From assembly GCA_946482365.1 (NCBI GenBank), contig CAMLQY010000002.1, positions 124,001 to 188,000 on the forward strand: DNA of 64,000 bases, read 5' to 3'. Below the pieces are notes generated by a model. The model was not told the origin of the DNA. It searched no databases and saw only the letters and a program-made list of their open reading frames with translations. Of this stretch, positions 1 through 10,035 are shown piece by piece (the stretch's first letter is position 1; every line of letters begins with the position of its first letter). This stretch comes from an uncultured Actinomycetes bacterium (GTDB lineage Bacteria > Actinomycetota > Thermoleophilia > Solirubrobacterales > 70-9). The position numbers were made by a program, and so were the translations under genes.

Positions 1-1
1 C

Positions 2-537
2 CACGGAGCCGCTTCCCTCGGCACCACCCTGGCATTCGCATCGCTGGCCGGGTTCCGGGTTCCGGTCTCGGCATCCCTGGAGCCCGATCTCGATGGCGAC
101 GGATACGGCGACGAGACCCAGGATGGGTGTCCGGAAAGCGCGGAATACCAGACGGCCTGCCCGTACATGAGGCTCGACATCGCCGAATTCCGGGTCAAGC
201 GGCACTCGATCGTCCTCCACGTGACCGCCAGCTCGGAGGGAAGGTCCACGTCTTCGGGCAGGTCGGCTGGGCCTTCAAGCAATCCCGGGGATCCCTCCCC
301 CATCGGGCTGGGCCGACTCGGCTGACGGTCGGCCTGATCGGAGGCACGAAGACCGTCGTGCCGGGCAGGGCGGTCGAGTTCAGGATCAAGCTGCCGAGGG
401 CGGTGCTGCGCCGCCTCGGCCAAATTGCACCGCGGGAATACCTGAAAGGGAAGATCACCGCCCGCACCACGAGCCTCGCAGGCAGGGTCGTGGACGAGCG
501 GCTGACCGTGAGGCTGAAGGGTCGGGACAGCGGTTAG
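2..537 (+). pseudogene. 3' part of a secreted DGDGYGDETQD-type protein, frameshifted
   Basis: The window opens inside a reading frame that gives a short hydrophobic stretch, then PDLDGDGYGDETQDGCPESA, a calcium-binding-like spacer seen before the C-terminal domain of many secreted Solirubrobacterales proteins. That frame continues through HVTASSEG near 240 and then degenerates to a stop at 323-325. The neighbouring frame resumes at KVHVFGQVGW and runs with sensible beta-strand-like sequence to a TAG at 535-537. Joining the two at about 238-245 needs a single-base change in the run ggagggaagg. It is either a decayed gene or a sequencing error. The function is unknown; an extracellular structural or adhesive role is a guess. 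Confidence 0.55.
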
Positions 538-641
538 CGGGCCTTGGCGGTCGCTCGGTCCGGTCCCCGCCCGCTGGTACCCTCCGCGGGTAGGCAGTCC
601 GCCTGCGCGTCACGTCCTTTCGACCGCGAGGAAGCACGCGC

Positions 642-2087
642 TTGACTCCGCTTCAGGGGCAGCTCATAGACCGCGATGGCCCGCGCGAGGAATGCGGGGT
701 GTTCGGCGTATTCGCACCCGGGCACGACGTCGCCCGCCTCGCCTACTTCAGCCTCTACGCGCTGCAGCACCGCGGCCAGGAGTCGGCCGGGATCGCCACC
801 TGCGAGGGGGGCCACATCACGACGCTGCGCGACTCGGGGCTCGTCTCGCAGGTCTTCGACGAGGAGAAGCTGCGGGCGCTGGAGGGCGACATGGCGATCG
901 GCCACGTCCGCTACTCGACCACCGGCGGTGGGTCGTGGGAGAACGCGCAGCCGGTCTGGCGCGACGACGGCCGCGAGCTGGCGCTCGCCCACAACGGCAA
1001 CCTGACCAACGCGGTCGAGCTCTGGGCCGAGCTGAAGGAGCGCGGCATCGCCTTCCGCGGCACCTCCGACTCGGAGATCATCGCGGCGCTGCTCTCCTCC
1101 AACGAGGGCAAGCTGATCGAGGACGCGGTCACCGACGTGATGCCGCGCCTGCAGGGCGCCTACTCCACCGTGGTGATGACCAAGCGGGCGATCGTCGCCT
1201 TCCGCGACCCGCACGGGGTGCGGCCGCTCTCGCTGGGACGGCTCGAGGACCGCTTCGTCGTCGCCTCGGAGAGCTGCGCCTTCGACATCATCGGCGCCGA
1301 GCTGATGCGCGAAGTCCACCCGGGCGAGATGGTCTCGCTGACCGAGCGCGGGCTGGAGACGCGCCAGGTGGTGAAGGCCGCGCGGCCGGCGATGTGCGTC
1401 TTCGAGCACATCTACTTCTCCCGTCCCGACAGCCGCCTGGAGGGCAAGGTGCTGCAGCAGGTGCGCGGGCGGATGGGCGAGATCCTCTGGCGCGAGGCGC
1501 CGGTCGACGCCGATCTGGTGATCGCGGTGCCGGACTCCGGCAACCCGGCCGCTGCCGGGTTCGCGCGCGCCTCGGGGCTGCCCCGCGACGACGGCCTGAT
1601 CAAGAACCGCTACGTGGCGCGGACCTTCATCCAGCCGGGGCAGGAGCTGCGCAAGCACGGCCTGCGGCTCAAGTTCAACCCGCTGCCGGAGATCGTCTCC
1701 GGACAGCGCATCGTCGTCGTCGACGACTCGATCGTGCGCGGCAACACGACCCGGCAGATCGTCGGCATGCTGCGCGACGCCGGCGCCAGGGAGGTCCACC
1801 TGCGGATCTCGGCGCCGCCGATCCGCAACCCCTGCCACTACGGGGTCGACATGTCGACCCGCGAGGAGATGATCGCCCACGAGCGCACCGTGCAGGAGAT
1901 CGCCGACGAGCTCGACTGCGACTCCCTCGCCTACCTCTCGCTCGACGGCGTCTACGAGGCGATCGGCACCGCGCGCGAGGACCACTGCGACGCCTGCTTC
2001 AGCGGTCGCTACCCGCTGGGCGACCCCGAGGACGCGAACGGGAAGTTCGCGCTCGAGGACGTTGCCGTCGTCCCGGCGTCGTCCTAG
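642..2087 (+). CDS. purF: Amidophosphoribosyltransferase
   Basis: This enzyme makes 5-phosphoribosylamine from PRPP and glutamine, the first committed step of de novo purine synthesis. The 481-residue protein has a propeptide-like start followed by Cys18 in EECGVFGV, the N-terminal glutamine amidotransferase nucleophile, then LQHRGQESAGI. The C-terminal phosphoribosyltransferase domain has the PRPP loop VVVDDSIVRGNT. Cysteines in CVFEHIYFSRPDS, CHYGVDM and CDACFSGRYP match the [4Fe-4S]-containing Bacillus-type enzymes. The start is TTG, with a GAGGAAG sequence upstream. It is separate from the purN-purH pair; the convergent nitronate monooxygenase gene ends at the next base. Confidence 0.97.
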   Translation: MTPLQGQLIDRDGPREECGVFGVFAPGHDVARLAYFSLYALQHRGQESAGIATCEGGHITTLRDSGLVSQVFDEEKLRALEGDMAIGHVRYSTTGGGSWENAQPVWRDDGRELALAHNGNLTNAVELWAELKERGIAFRGTSDSEIIAALLSSNEGKLIEDAVTDVMPRLQGAYSTVVMTKRAIVAFRDPHGVRPLSLGRLEDRFVVASESCAFDIIGAELMREVHPGEMVSLTERGLETRQVVKAARPAMCVFEHIYFSRPDSRLEGKVLQQVRGRMGEILWREAPVDADLVIAVPDSGNPAAAGFARASGLPRDDGLIKNRYVARTFIQPGQELRKHGLRLKFNPLPEIVSGQRIVVVDDSIVRGNTTRQIVGMLRDAGAREVHLRISAPPIRNPCHYGVDMSTREEMIAHERTVQEIADELDCDSLAYLSLDGVYEAIGTAREDHCDACFSGRYPLGDPEDANGKFALEDVAVVPASS

Positions 2088-3080
2088 TCAGGGCACGAGC
2101 GAGGTGACGATCTCGGCCGCCGGGCGCACGTCGCCGATGCGGGCGACCGTCTGACCCGCATAGAGCGGGCCGGCGTCGAGAAGGTTCGCGGGGCCGTCGT
2201 CTGCGGGCCCCAACGGGGTGAGCAGGCGGCTGCCCGGTCGCTGGGCGCGCACCATTCGGGCCTGGAGGGAAGAGGGCATGTAGCGGCCGGTCGGGCCGGT
2301 CAGGCGGTTCAGGGCCCTGTTCAGGACCGGGCCGCGGAGATCGTGTCCGAGCCAGTGTTCTGTCGCGGCGTTGGCAACCACTCGGTGCGGCGCGGGCCAG
2401 CCGGCGCCGAAGAGCTCGGTGAGGATCGTGTCCTCCGCGGCCAGCAGGCGCCGTCGATACTCAGGATGGGCACGGCTCTCCGCGCTGAGCAGGAAGCGGG
2501 TGCCTGCGACCGCGGCGATCGCTCCGGCCTCGAGCGCCCGGGCCACGTCGTCCCGGTCGGCGATGCCGCCCGCGAGGAGGAGGGGGAAGTCGCGGGGCAG
2601 CGCGGCTCGGGCCTGCGCGAGCAGATCGAGGGCGGGGACCCGGCCCCTCACGTGGCCTCCTGCCTCGACACCCTGGACGATCACCGCGTCGGCGCCGGCA
2701 GCATGGGCTGCCAGGGCCTCGCCCACGGATCCGCACTGATGGATCCAGGTGCCGGGGGCCCGGCGCTTCGGGGCGCCCCAGAAGGTGACGACGACGTCGG
2801 CCTTGGCCGCCGCCGGAAACCAGTCGCGCCGGGCGAAGGGCAGCAGCACATTGACGGCGATGGGCCTGCCGGTGAGCGCTCGAGCGGCCGCCAGCTCGCG
2901 CTCGATCGCCGCGGCCCCGCCGACCGCGATCGTCCCCAGCCCGCCCGCCTCCGAGACCGCCGCGGCGAGCTCATGGCGGCTGAGGCCGCCGCCCATTCCC
3001 GCCTGCACGATCGGCTTGTCGAGGCCGAGACGATCGAGCAGCGTCACGAAGCGATAATGCCATGTGGGTGGATCCTTCAA
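2088..3080 (-). CDS. Nitronate monooxygenase family flavoprotein
   Basis: This is a TIM-barrel FMN enzyme of the nitronate monooxygenase / 2-nitropropane dioxygenase family, which oxidises alkyl nitronates; some relatives are enoyl-ACP reductases. Visible motifs are PIVQAGMGGG near the N-terminus, IVQGVEAGGHVRG in the middle, the FMN-phosphate loop LLAGGIADRDDVARALEAGA and AGTRFLLSAES. The length of 330 residues fits the family. A start nearer VTLLDRLGLDKP, about 12 codons in, is equally possible. It is convergent with purF, meeting it end to end, and divergent from purN. The substrate is not predictable from sequence. Confidence 0.85.
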   Translation of the reverse strand: MKDPPTWHYRFVTLLDRLGLDKPIVQAGMGGGLSRHELAAAVSEAGGLGTIAVGGAAAIERELAAARALTGRPIAVNVLLPFARRDWFPAAAKADVVVTFWGAPKRRAPGTWIHQCGSVGEALAAHAAGADAVIVQGVEAGGHVRGRVPALDLLAQARAALPRDFPLLLAGGIADRDDVARALEAGAIAAVAGTRFLLSAESRAHPEYRRRLLAAEDTILTELFGAGWPAPHRVVANAATEHWLGHDLRGPVLNRALNRLTGPTGRYMPSSLQARMVRAQRPGSRLLTPLGPADDGPANLLDAGPLYAGQTVARIGDVRPAAEIVTSLVP

Positions 3081-3086
3081 GTCGTT

Positions 3087-3190
3087 CGAGACGAAACGTG
3101 GCCAAGCAGATCAAGGACGCAGGGAGCGTGGCGTGCTCTGCACGCGAGCGACCGAGGACGTAGAGATGCGCCGTGCCACGTTTCGTCTCG
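3087..3190. repeat. 16-bp perfect inverted repeat spanning the purN start
   Basis: The arm cgagacgaaacgtggc at 3087-3102 is the exact reverse complement of 3175-3190; 72 bp separate them. The right arm lies inside the first codons of purN, so the purN start codon (3166) sits in the loop. The left arm overlaps the 5' end of the divergent nitronate monooxygenase gene. It could be an RNA stem acting on purN translation, a recombination scar or an assembly artefact. Confidence 0.7.
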
Positions 3191-3789
3191 TCGTCTTGGC
3201 CTCGGGCAGCGGCACGAACCTGCAGGCGATCCTCGACCAGCTGCACGGCAGCGGGGGGATCGAGGTCGTCGGGGTCGGCTCCGACAAGCTCGACGCGCGG
3301 GCCCTGGAGCGAGCCCGAGCGGCCGGTGTCGAGACGGCCTCCTTCCCGCGCGACGCCTATGCCGACCGCGAGGCGCGAGACACCGCGATGGGCGACTGGA
3401 TCGAGGCCCGGGGCGCCGACCTCGTCGCCCTCGCCGGGTACATGCAGCTGCTGGGCAAGGGGTTCGTCGCCCGCTTCCGCCACCGGATCGTCAACGTACA
3501 CCCGGCCCTGCTGCCGGCCTTTCCCGGCCTCGACGCGATCGGGCAGGCGCTCGAAGCGGGGGTAGTGGTGACCGGCGTCACCGTCCACTTCGTCGACGAG
3601 GGGGTCGACACCGGACCTGTGCTGCTCCAGCGCGAGGTTCCGGTGCCGGCCGATCGCGACCGGGCGGCGCTCGAGCAGGCGGTCCACGCCACCGAGCACG
3701 AGCTCTACCCGGAGGCGATCCGCATGATCGCGGCGGGCAGGGTTAGGATCGAGGCGAGCGACCCGAGGGTCGTGCTCGTCGATGAGTGA
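3166..3789 (+). CDS. purN: Phosphoribosylglycinamide formyltransferase
   Basis: This enzyme transfers a formyl group from 10-formyl-tetrahydrofolate to GAR in purine synthesis. The 207-residue protein starts MRRATFRLVVLASGSGTNLQAIL, which contains the phosphate-binding GSGTN loop. The catalytic region reads IVNVHPALLPAFPG, then TGVTVHFVDEGVDTGPVLLQ, giving the family's Asn-His-Asp triad. An upstream in-frame start at 3064 would add 34 residues without resemblance to the family, so ATG at 3166 was chosen. The gene overlaps purH by 8 bp, implying translational coupling. The 5' end carries one arm of a 16-bp inverted repeat. Confidence 0.93.
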   Translation: MRRATFRLVVLASGSGTNLQAILDQLHGSGGIEVVGVGSDKLDARALERARAAGVETASFPRDAYADREARDTAMGDWIEARGADLVALAGYMQLLGKGFVARFRHRIVNVHPALLPAFPGLDAIGQALEAGVVVTGVTVHFVDEGVDTGPVLLQREVPVPADRDRAALEQAVHATEHELYPEAIRMIAAGRVRIEASDPRVVLVDE

Positions 3790-5395
3790 AGCCCCCGCAG
3801 ACACCAGGCCGGAGACCGTGAGCGACGGCGCGATCGCGGTGCGCCGCGCGCTCGTCTCGGTCTCCGACAAGACCGGCGTCGCCGACTTCGCCCGCGGCCT
3901 CGCCGGGCTCGGCGTGGAGATCCTCTCCACCGGCGGCACGGCGGCAGCGCTGCGCGAGGCGGGGATCGAGGTGACCGACGTCTCGGAGCTCACCGGCCAG
4001 GAGGAGATCCTCGGCGGCCGGGTCAAGACCCTGCACCCGCGGCTGCACGCGGCGCTGCTGGCACGGCGCGAGGACCCCGAGCACATGGCGACGCTGGAGC
4101 GCGAGGGAATCGAGCCGATCGACCTCGTCTGCGTCAACCTCTACCCCTTCGAGGAGACGGTGGCCGCCCACGAGGTGGCACCCGAGGTCGCGGTCGAGAA
4201 CATCGACATCGGCGGGCCGACGATGATCCGCGCCGCCGCCAAGAACCACGACGACGTCGCCGTCGTGGTCAAGCCTGAGTCCTACGACGCGGTGCTGGCG
4301 GAGCTCGAGGAGTCCGGCGGCGAGGTCTCGGCCACGACCCGGCACTGGCTCGCCAACGAGGCCTTCGCCCAAACCGCCCGCTACGACGCCGCGATCAGCC
4401 GCTGGTTCTCGACCGAGTACGAGGACTACCCCGAACATTTGGCGGTCGCCTACGAGAAGGTGCTCGACCTCTCCTACGGCGAGAACCCCCACCAGCGGGC
4501 GGCGCTGTACTCCGAAGCGGGGGTGCGCAGCCATGTCCTCTCGCGCGTCGCCAAGCTGCACGGCCGCGCCCTCTCCTTCAACAACGTGCTCGACCTCGAC
4601 TCGGCGCGACGGCTCGTAGAGGACTTCGAGCAGCCGGCCTGCACGATCGTCAAGCACAACAACCCCTGCGGTGTGGCGGTCGGCGCCGACTCGCTGGAGG
4701 CCTACGAGAAGGCGCTGGCCTGCGACCCGATGTCGGCCTTCGGCGGCGTGATCGCCTTCAACCGGCCGGTCTCGGAGGCGCTGGCGAAGAAGCTGCACGA
4801 GAACTTCGTCGAGGTGCTGATCGCACCCGACTACGAGCACGGAGCGCTGGCCGTCCTCCAGCAGAAGGAGGCGATCCGCATCCTCTGCGAGGAGGAGCGC
4901 CGCCAGCGCGCCTCGGGCGAACGCGACGTCAAACGGGTGCTGGGCGGGCTGCTGGTCCAGGACCGCGACGGCGACCCCGAGCCGCGCGAGCTGATGGAGG
5001 TGGTGACGAAGGCCGGGGTGAGCGAGGAGCAGTGGCGCGACATGCTCTTCGCCTGGACCGTCGTCCGCCACGTCCGCTCCAACGCGATCGTGATCGCCAA
5101 GGACGGCGCCACGCTCGGCATCGGCGCCGGCCAGATGAGCCGCGTCGACTCGGTTCGCCTCGCGGTCGAGAAGTGCCGCGACGCGCGCGAGGACTCCGAC
5201 GCCCTGCTCGCCGGCTCAGCCGTCGCCTCCGACGCCTTCTTCCCCTTCGCCGACGGCCCCCAGCTGGCGATCGAAGCCGGCTCCACCGCCGTGATCCAAC
5301 CCGGCGGCTCCAAGCGCGACGCCGAGGTGATCGAGGCCTGCGAGGCCGCCGGCGTGACGATGGTCTTCACCAAGCACCGGCACTTCCGTCACTAG
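3782..5395 (+). CDS. purH: Bifunctional AICAR formyltransferase / IMP cyclohydrolase
   Basis: PurH performs the last two steps to IMP. The 537-residue protein has an N-terminal MGS-like IMP cyclohydrolase domain (RRALVSVSDKTGVADFARGL, ILGGRVKTLHPRLHAALLARR) and a C-terminal AICAR transformylase domain with the active-site motif VKHNNPCGVAVG and the ending VTMVFTKHRHFRH. The length is typical. It overlaps purN by 8 bp and forms a two-gene operon with it. Downstream lies a structured non-coding stretch that ends in a strong hairpin at 5620-5651, probably the operon terminator. Confidence 0.97.
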   Translation: MSEAPADTRPETVSDGAIAVRRALVSVSDKTGVADFARGLAGLGVEILSTGGTAAALREAGIEVTDVSELTGQEEILGGRVKTLHPRLHAALLARREDPEHMATLEREGIEPIDLVCVNLYPFEETVAAHEVAPEVAVENIDIGGPTMIRAAAKNHDDVAVVVKPESYDAVLAELEESGGEVSATTRHWLANEAFAQTARYDAAISRWFSTEYEDYPEHLAVAYEKVLDLSYGENPHQRAALYSEAGVRSHVLSRVAKLHGRALSFNNVLDLDSARRLVEDFEQPACTIVKHNNPCGVAVGADSLEAYEKALACDPMSAFGGVIAFNRPVSEALAKKLHENFVEVLIAPDYEHGALAVLQQKEAIRILCEEERRQRASGERDVKRVLGGLLVQDRDGDPEPRELMEVVTKAGVSEEQWRDMLFAWTVVRHVRSNAIVIAKDGATLGIGAGQMSRVDSVRLAVEKCRDAREDSDALLAGSAVASDAFFPFADGPQLAIEAGSTAVIQPGGSKRDAEVIEACEAAGVTMVFTKHRHFRH

Positions 5396-5491
5396 CGCCG
5401 CGCGTCTCGAGATGGTGCGCAATTCGCTTGATTTGCAGCGCAATACGTGCGTTCGCGCGGGATAGTGTCGGCCGGCCGCGAGAGCGGTGAC

Positions 5492-5591
5492 GCCCCGGAC
5501 GCCGGACGCGGACCCCGCCATCACGAAGCGGGGGTTGGCGGGTTCGACTCCCGCCCGGGGCGCTAAGATAGGCATTCGTGATGGCGGGGTC
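5492..5591 (+). ncRNA. tRNA-like structured RNA in the purH 3' region
   Basis: A T-arm-like hairpin (GCGGG-TTCGACT-CCCGC, 5538-5554) is flanked by a 7-bp acceptor-like stem (GCCCCGG 5492-5498 with CCGGGGC 5555-5561). There is no normal D-arm, and the anticodon-like loop is 9 nt, or 7 nt with a C-A mismatch. A competing 17-bp perfect inverted repeat (5511-5527 with 5575-5591) would instead enclose the T-arm. It may be a decayed tRNA, an att remnant or a structured 3' UTR. It is not a canonical tRNA. Confidence 0.4.
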
Positions 5592-5619
5592 GTTGGAGTA
5601 ATTCGGCGGCAACCCTCTT

Positions 5620-5654
5620 CGCAATCGGCCCGCTTCGGCGGGCCGATTGCGTTT
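5620..5654 (+). terminator. Hairpin terminator after purH
   Basis: A perfect 14-bp GC-rich stem (5620-5633 with 5638-5651) closed by a C(TTCG)G tetraloop is followed by TTT. The UUCG orientation favours a plus-strand transcript, either the purN-purH message or the structured RNA before it. Confidence 0.8.
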
Positions 5655-5704
5655 CCGGGGCAGAAAACCGGTGTGACTCGAACCGGGAGAGACACTTCCG
5701 AACC

Positions 5705-6403
5705 CTAGCTGCCGTTCTCGAGCTGGCGCTGCAGCTCCGTCGCCTTCTCGACGTGGCCGCAGATCTCGGCGACCGTGTCGGCGGTGACGAGCAGCTCCAT
5801 GTCGGGATGCGAGATCAGCGCCGTGTCGTCGAGCGCGTCGTCGATCCAGTCGAGCAGCGGCGCCCAGTGGGCGGAGTCGACGAGGATCGTCGGGAAGAGC
5901 TGGATGCGGTGGGTCTGCATCAGAGTGAGGCTCTCGAAGAGCTCGTCGAGCGTGCCGTAGCCGCCGGGGAAGATGACGAAGGCGCGCGCGTAGCGGACGA
6001 ACATCAGCTTGCGCGCGAAGAAGTAGTGGAAATCGAGCGAGCGGTTGACGTAGGGGTTCGTCTCCTGCTCGTGCGGAAGCTGGATGTTGAGGCCGACGGA
6101 GATCCCGCCCGCTTCGGCGGCGCCGCGGTTCGCCGCCTCCATCAGCCCCGGGCCGCCTCCCGTGATCACGGTGAAGCCGTTGCGGGCGAGGCAGGCCGTC
6201 GTCTCCCGGCAGAGCTCGTACCAGCGGTGGCCTTCCTTCACGCGCGCCGAGCCGAAGACGGAGACGCCGTCCTCGATGTCCCGCATTGCGTCGAAGCCCC
6301 TGTCGACCTCGGCTTTGATCCTGTCGAGGCGAAGCTCGTCCTCCTCCTCCAGGTCGCAGGGCGAGCGGAGCAGCTCCCTGTCGCGCTTTGCGTCGTCGGC
6401 CAT
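5705..6403 (-). CDS. LOG family protein (TIGR00730 Rossmann-fold nucleotide hydrolase)
   Basis: The 232-residue protein has the two LOG signatures: VITGGGPGLMEAANRGAAEAG and FPGGYGTLDELFE (PGGxGTxxE). Family members hydrolyse nucleoside 5'-monophosphates to base and ribose phosphate; plant LOG enzymes release active cytokinins this way. N-terminal acidic residues (LEEEDELRL) precede the fold. It is transcribed away from tRNA-Lys and has no obvious operon partner. The physiological substrate in this organism is unknown. Confidence 0.88.
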   Translation of the reverse strand: MADDAKRDRELLRSPCDLEEEDELRLDRIKAEVDRGFDAMRDIEDGVSVFGSARVKEGHRWYELCRETTACLARNGFTVITGGGPGLMEAANRGAAEAGGISVGLNIQLPHEQETNPYVNRSLDFHYFFARKLMFVRYARAFVIFPGGYGTLDELFESLTLMQTHRIQLFPTILVDSAHWAPLLDWIDDALDDTALISHPDMELLVTADTVAEICGHVEKATELQRQLENGS

Positions 6404-6423
6404 GCGATCCCTCTACCCGGTAG

Positions 6424-6497
6424 TACCCCCGCCGGGATTCGAACCCGGGCCGCGCGGCTTAAAAGGCCGCCGCTCTAACCAACTGAGCTACGGGGGC
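6424..6497 (-). tRNA. tRNA-Lys (TTT)
   Basis: On the minus strand the gene starts GCCCCCG and ends CGGGGGT plus discriminator A, giving a 7-bp acceptor stem with one G-U pair. The D-arm is TAGCTCAGTTGGTTAGAGC, the anticodon loop CTTTTAA (anticodon TTT) and the T-arm CCGGG-TTCGAAT-CCCGG. CCA is not encoded. It lies between the LOG gene and thiSG. Confidence 0.95.
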
Positions 6498-6539
6498 GCG
6501 GTGGCCCATGGTAGAGGGCGGGAGCCGGTCGCGGGCCGG

Positions 6540-8605
<2,066 letters not shown>

Positions 8606-8608
8606 TCT

Positions 8609-8712
8609 TGCCTCCGCCGGCATTACCCGGATCAGGTCCAGACGGTCGGTGGCCTCGTTGCCACCCTCTCAGCCGTGGCATCGCCGATGCCGTGGGCTCC
8701 CGTTCCCCACCG
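8609..8712 (-). promoter_or_regulatory. TPP riboswitch upstream of thiO
   Basis: On the minus strand the conserved THI-box blocks are present in order: GGGAGCCC, GGCTGAGAGGG, and CCTGATCCGGGTAATGCCGG followed by CGGAGGC. The GGAGG just after the last block is the likely ribosome binding site of thiO (TTG at 8605), so ligand-stabilised pairing could directly hide it. The boundaries are approximate. The thiE gene starts 53 bp away on the other strand. Confidence 0.9.
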
Positions 8713-8764
8713 ATGCTACCCCTCCCAAGGCCCCGTCCCCGCGAGGGGGCGGGATAATCGGAGG

Positions 8765-9451
8765 GTGAGCCTCGCCCCACCGGACGCCAAGGGCCCGCTG
8801 CGCCGCGAGCGGCTGCGCACCGCGCGCCTCTACCTCTGCTGCGACGCTCGCCCCCGCGGCGAAGACGCCGAGCCGCTGCTGCGGGCGGCGCTGAACGGCG
8901 GCGTCGACATCGTGCAGCTGCGCGAGAAGGACCTGCCGCGGCGCGAGATCGAGCTCGCGGCACAGACCTTCCGCCGGCTCTGCGACACCTACAGCGCCCT
9001 CTTCGTCGTCAACGACGACCCCGACCTGGCTCGCGCCTGCAACGCCGACGGGGTCCACGTTGGGCAGGACGACCTTCCGGCGGCCGAGGCCCGCGCGGCG
9101 CTTGGGCCTGAAGCGATCGTCGGTCTCTCGACCCACTCCGAGGAGCAGCTCGCCGCGACGGCCGGAGCGCCCGTCGACTACGTGAGCGTCGGCCCGATCT
9201 GGGAGACGCCGACGAAGGAGGGCCGCCCCGCGATCGGGCTCGACCTGATCCGCCACGCAGCCGCCGTCGCCCCCCACCCCTTCTTCGCGATCGGCGGCAT
9301 CGACGCGACCAACGCCGCGGAGGTGGTCGACGCCGGGGCGCGGCGGATCTGCGTCGTGCGGGCGATCCGCGACGCCGAGGACCCGGCTGCTGCGGCGGAG
9401 GAGCTGCGGGGCGCATTCGCGCCGCTGGGAGAGGCGGCGCCCGGTGCCTGA
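8765..9451 (+). CDS. thiE: Thiamine-phosphate synthase
   Basis: This enzyme joins HMP pyrophosphate and thiazole phosphate to give thiamine monophosphate. The 228-residue TIM barrel has VDIVQLREKDLPRREIE, VVNDDPDLARACNADGVHVGQ, VGLSTHSEEQ, YVSVGPIWETPTKEG and FFAIGGIDATNAAEVV, all standard ThiE motifs. GTG at 8765 was chosen because an upstream start at 8675 would run through the divergent riboswitch region and add unrelated sequence. It overlaps the next gene by 8 bp. It is divergent from thiO-thiSG and is not itself preceded by a riboswitch on its strand. Confidence 0.93.
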   Translation: MSLAPPDAKGPLRRERLRTARLYLCCDARPRGEDAEPLLRAALNGGVDIVQLREKDLPRREIELAAQTFRRLCDTYSALFVVNDDPDLARACNADGVHVGQDDLPAAEARAALGPEAIVGLSTHSEEQLAATAGAPVDYVSVGPIWETPTKEGRPAIGLDLIRHAAAVAPHPFFAIGGIDATNAAEVVDAGARRICVVRAIRDAEDPAAAAEELRGAFAPLGEAAPGA

Positions 9452-9959
9452 CCCACCGGCCGAGCCGCGAAAGCGCAAGCAGCGCGGCGCCTCCCCCACC
9501 CCGCGCGAGCGGATGGAGCGCGGCTACGCGAAAGCGGAGGAGCGCAACCGGGCCGCACGCGAGGCGCTCGAGCCGCTGGGCGAGGGCGAGCGGCCGCTGG
9601 TGGTGACGATCGGCGCCGTCGTCTCGGCCCTGATCTCGATCTCGGTCGTGATCGGCTACGTCTCCGGCACCGAGGTCGACGGGGAGAAACCGCGATTCGT
9701 GCAGGCGCTGGCGCCGGCGCTGCTGACCGCGATCATGGCCTGGGGCATGTGGCGGGCGCGCTACTGGGCGGTGCTCGGCTTCCAGCTGATCCTGGTCTTC
9801 ATCCTCTTCAGCGCCTTCTTCGGCCTCCTGGTCGCGGCCTCCTCGCTCGCCGAGATCGCCGGCACCCTCGTCCTGCTGGCGGTCGCCGGGACGTTCTTCT
9901 TCTTCATGGTCAAGGCGATGGCCCGGATCCAGATGCCGACCCGGCAGCCCCGGAACTGA
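9444..9959 (+). CDS. Small integral membrane protein
   Basis: The 171-residue protein has a charged N-terminal tail (residues 1-50, rich in Arg, Lys and Glu) followed by about four hydrophobic segments: LVVTIGAVVSALISISVVIG, the ALAPALLTAIMAWGMW region, YWAVLGFQLILVFILFSAFF and GTLVLLAVAGTFFFFMV. It starts at GTG, 8 bp inside the end of thiE, so it is probably co-translated with it. The family is not recognised. It could be a thiamine-related transporter accessory, but nothing beyond position supports that. Confidence 0.75.
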   Translation: MPDPPAEPRKRKQRGASPTPRERMERGYAKAEERNRAAREALEPLGEGERPLVVTIGAVVSALISISVVIGYVSGTEVDGEKPRFVQALAPALLTAIMAWGMWRARYWAVLGFQLILVFILFSAFFGLLVAASSLAEIAGTLVLLAVAGTFFFFMVKAMARIQMPTRQPRN

Positions 9960-9963
9960 CCCG

Positions 9964-10010
9964 TTCCGGTGCGCCTTTGCCCCGATATACGGGGATAAGG
10001 CGCACCGGAA
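9964..10010. terminator. Long hairpin between the thiE operon and lpd
   Basis: A perfect 14-bp stem TTCCGGTGCGCCTT / AAGGCGCACCGGAA encloses, after a 2-nt internal loop, a second 5-bp stem CCCCG/CGGGG with loop atata. It starts 5 bp after the membrane-protein stop and lacks a T-run. It is likely a terminator or transcript-stabilising structure. Confidence 0.6.
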
Positions 10011-10035
10011 GGCGGCGCTCTATAGGCTCAGGACA

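Noticed and set aside
534..1985. Minus-strand frame of 483 codons opposite purF
   Set aside because: purF is unambiguous on the plus strand; the antisense frame has shadow composition.
5492..5562. A functional tRNA
   Set aside because: It has no D-arm with GG, the anticodon stem has a mismatch, and a longer inverted repeat competes with the cloverleaf.
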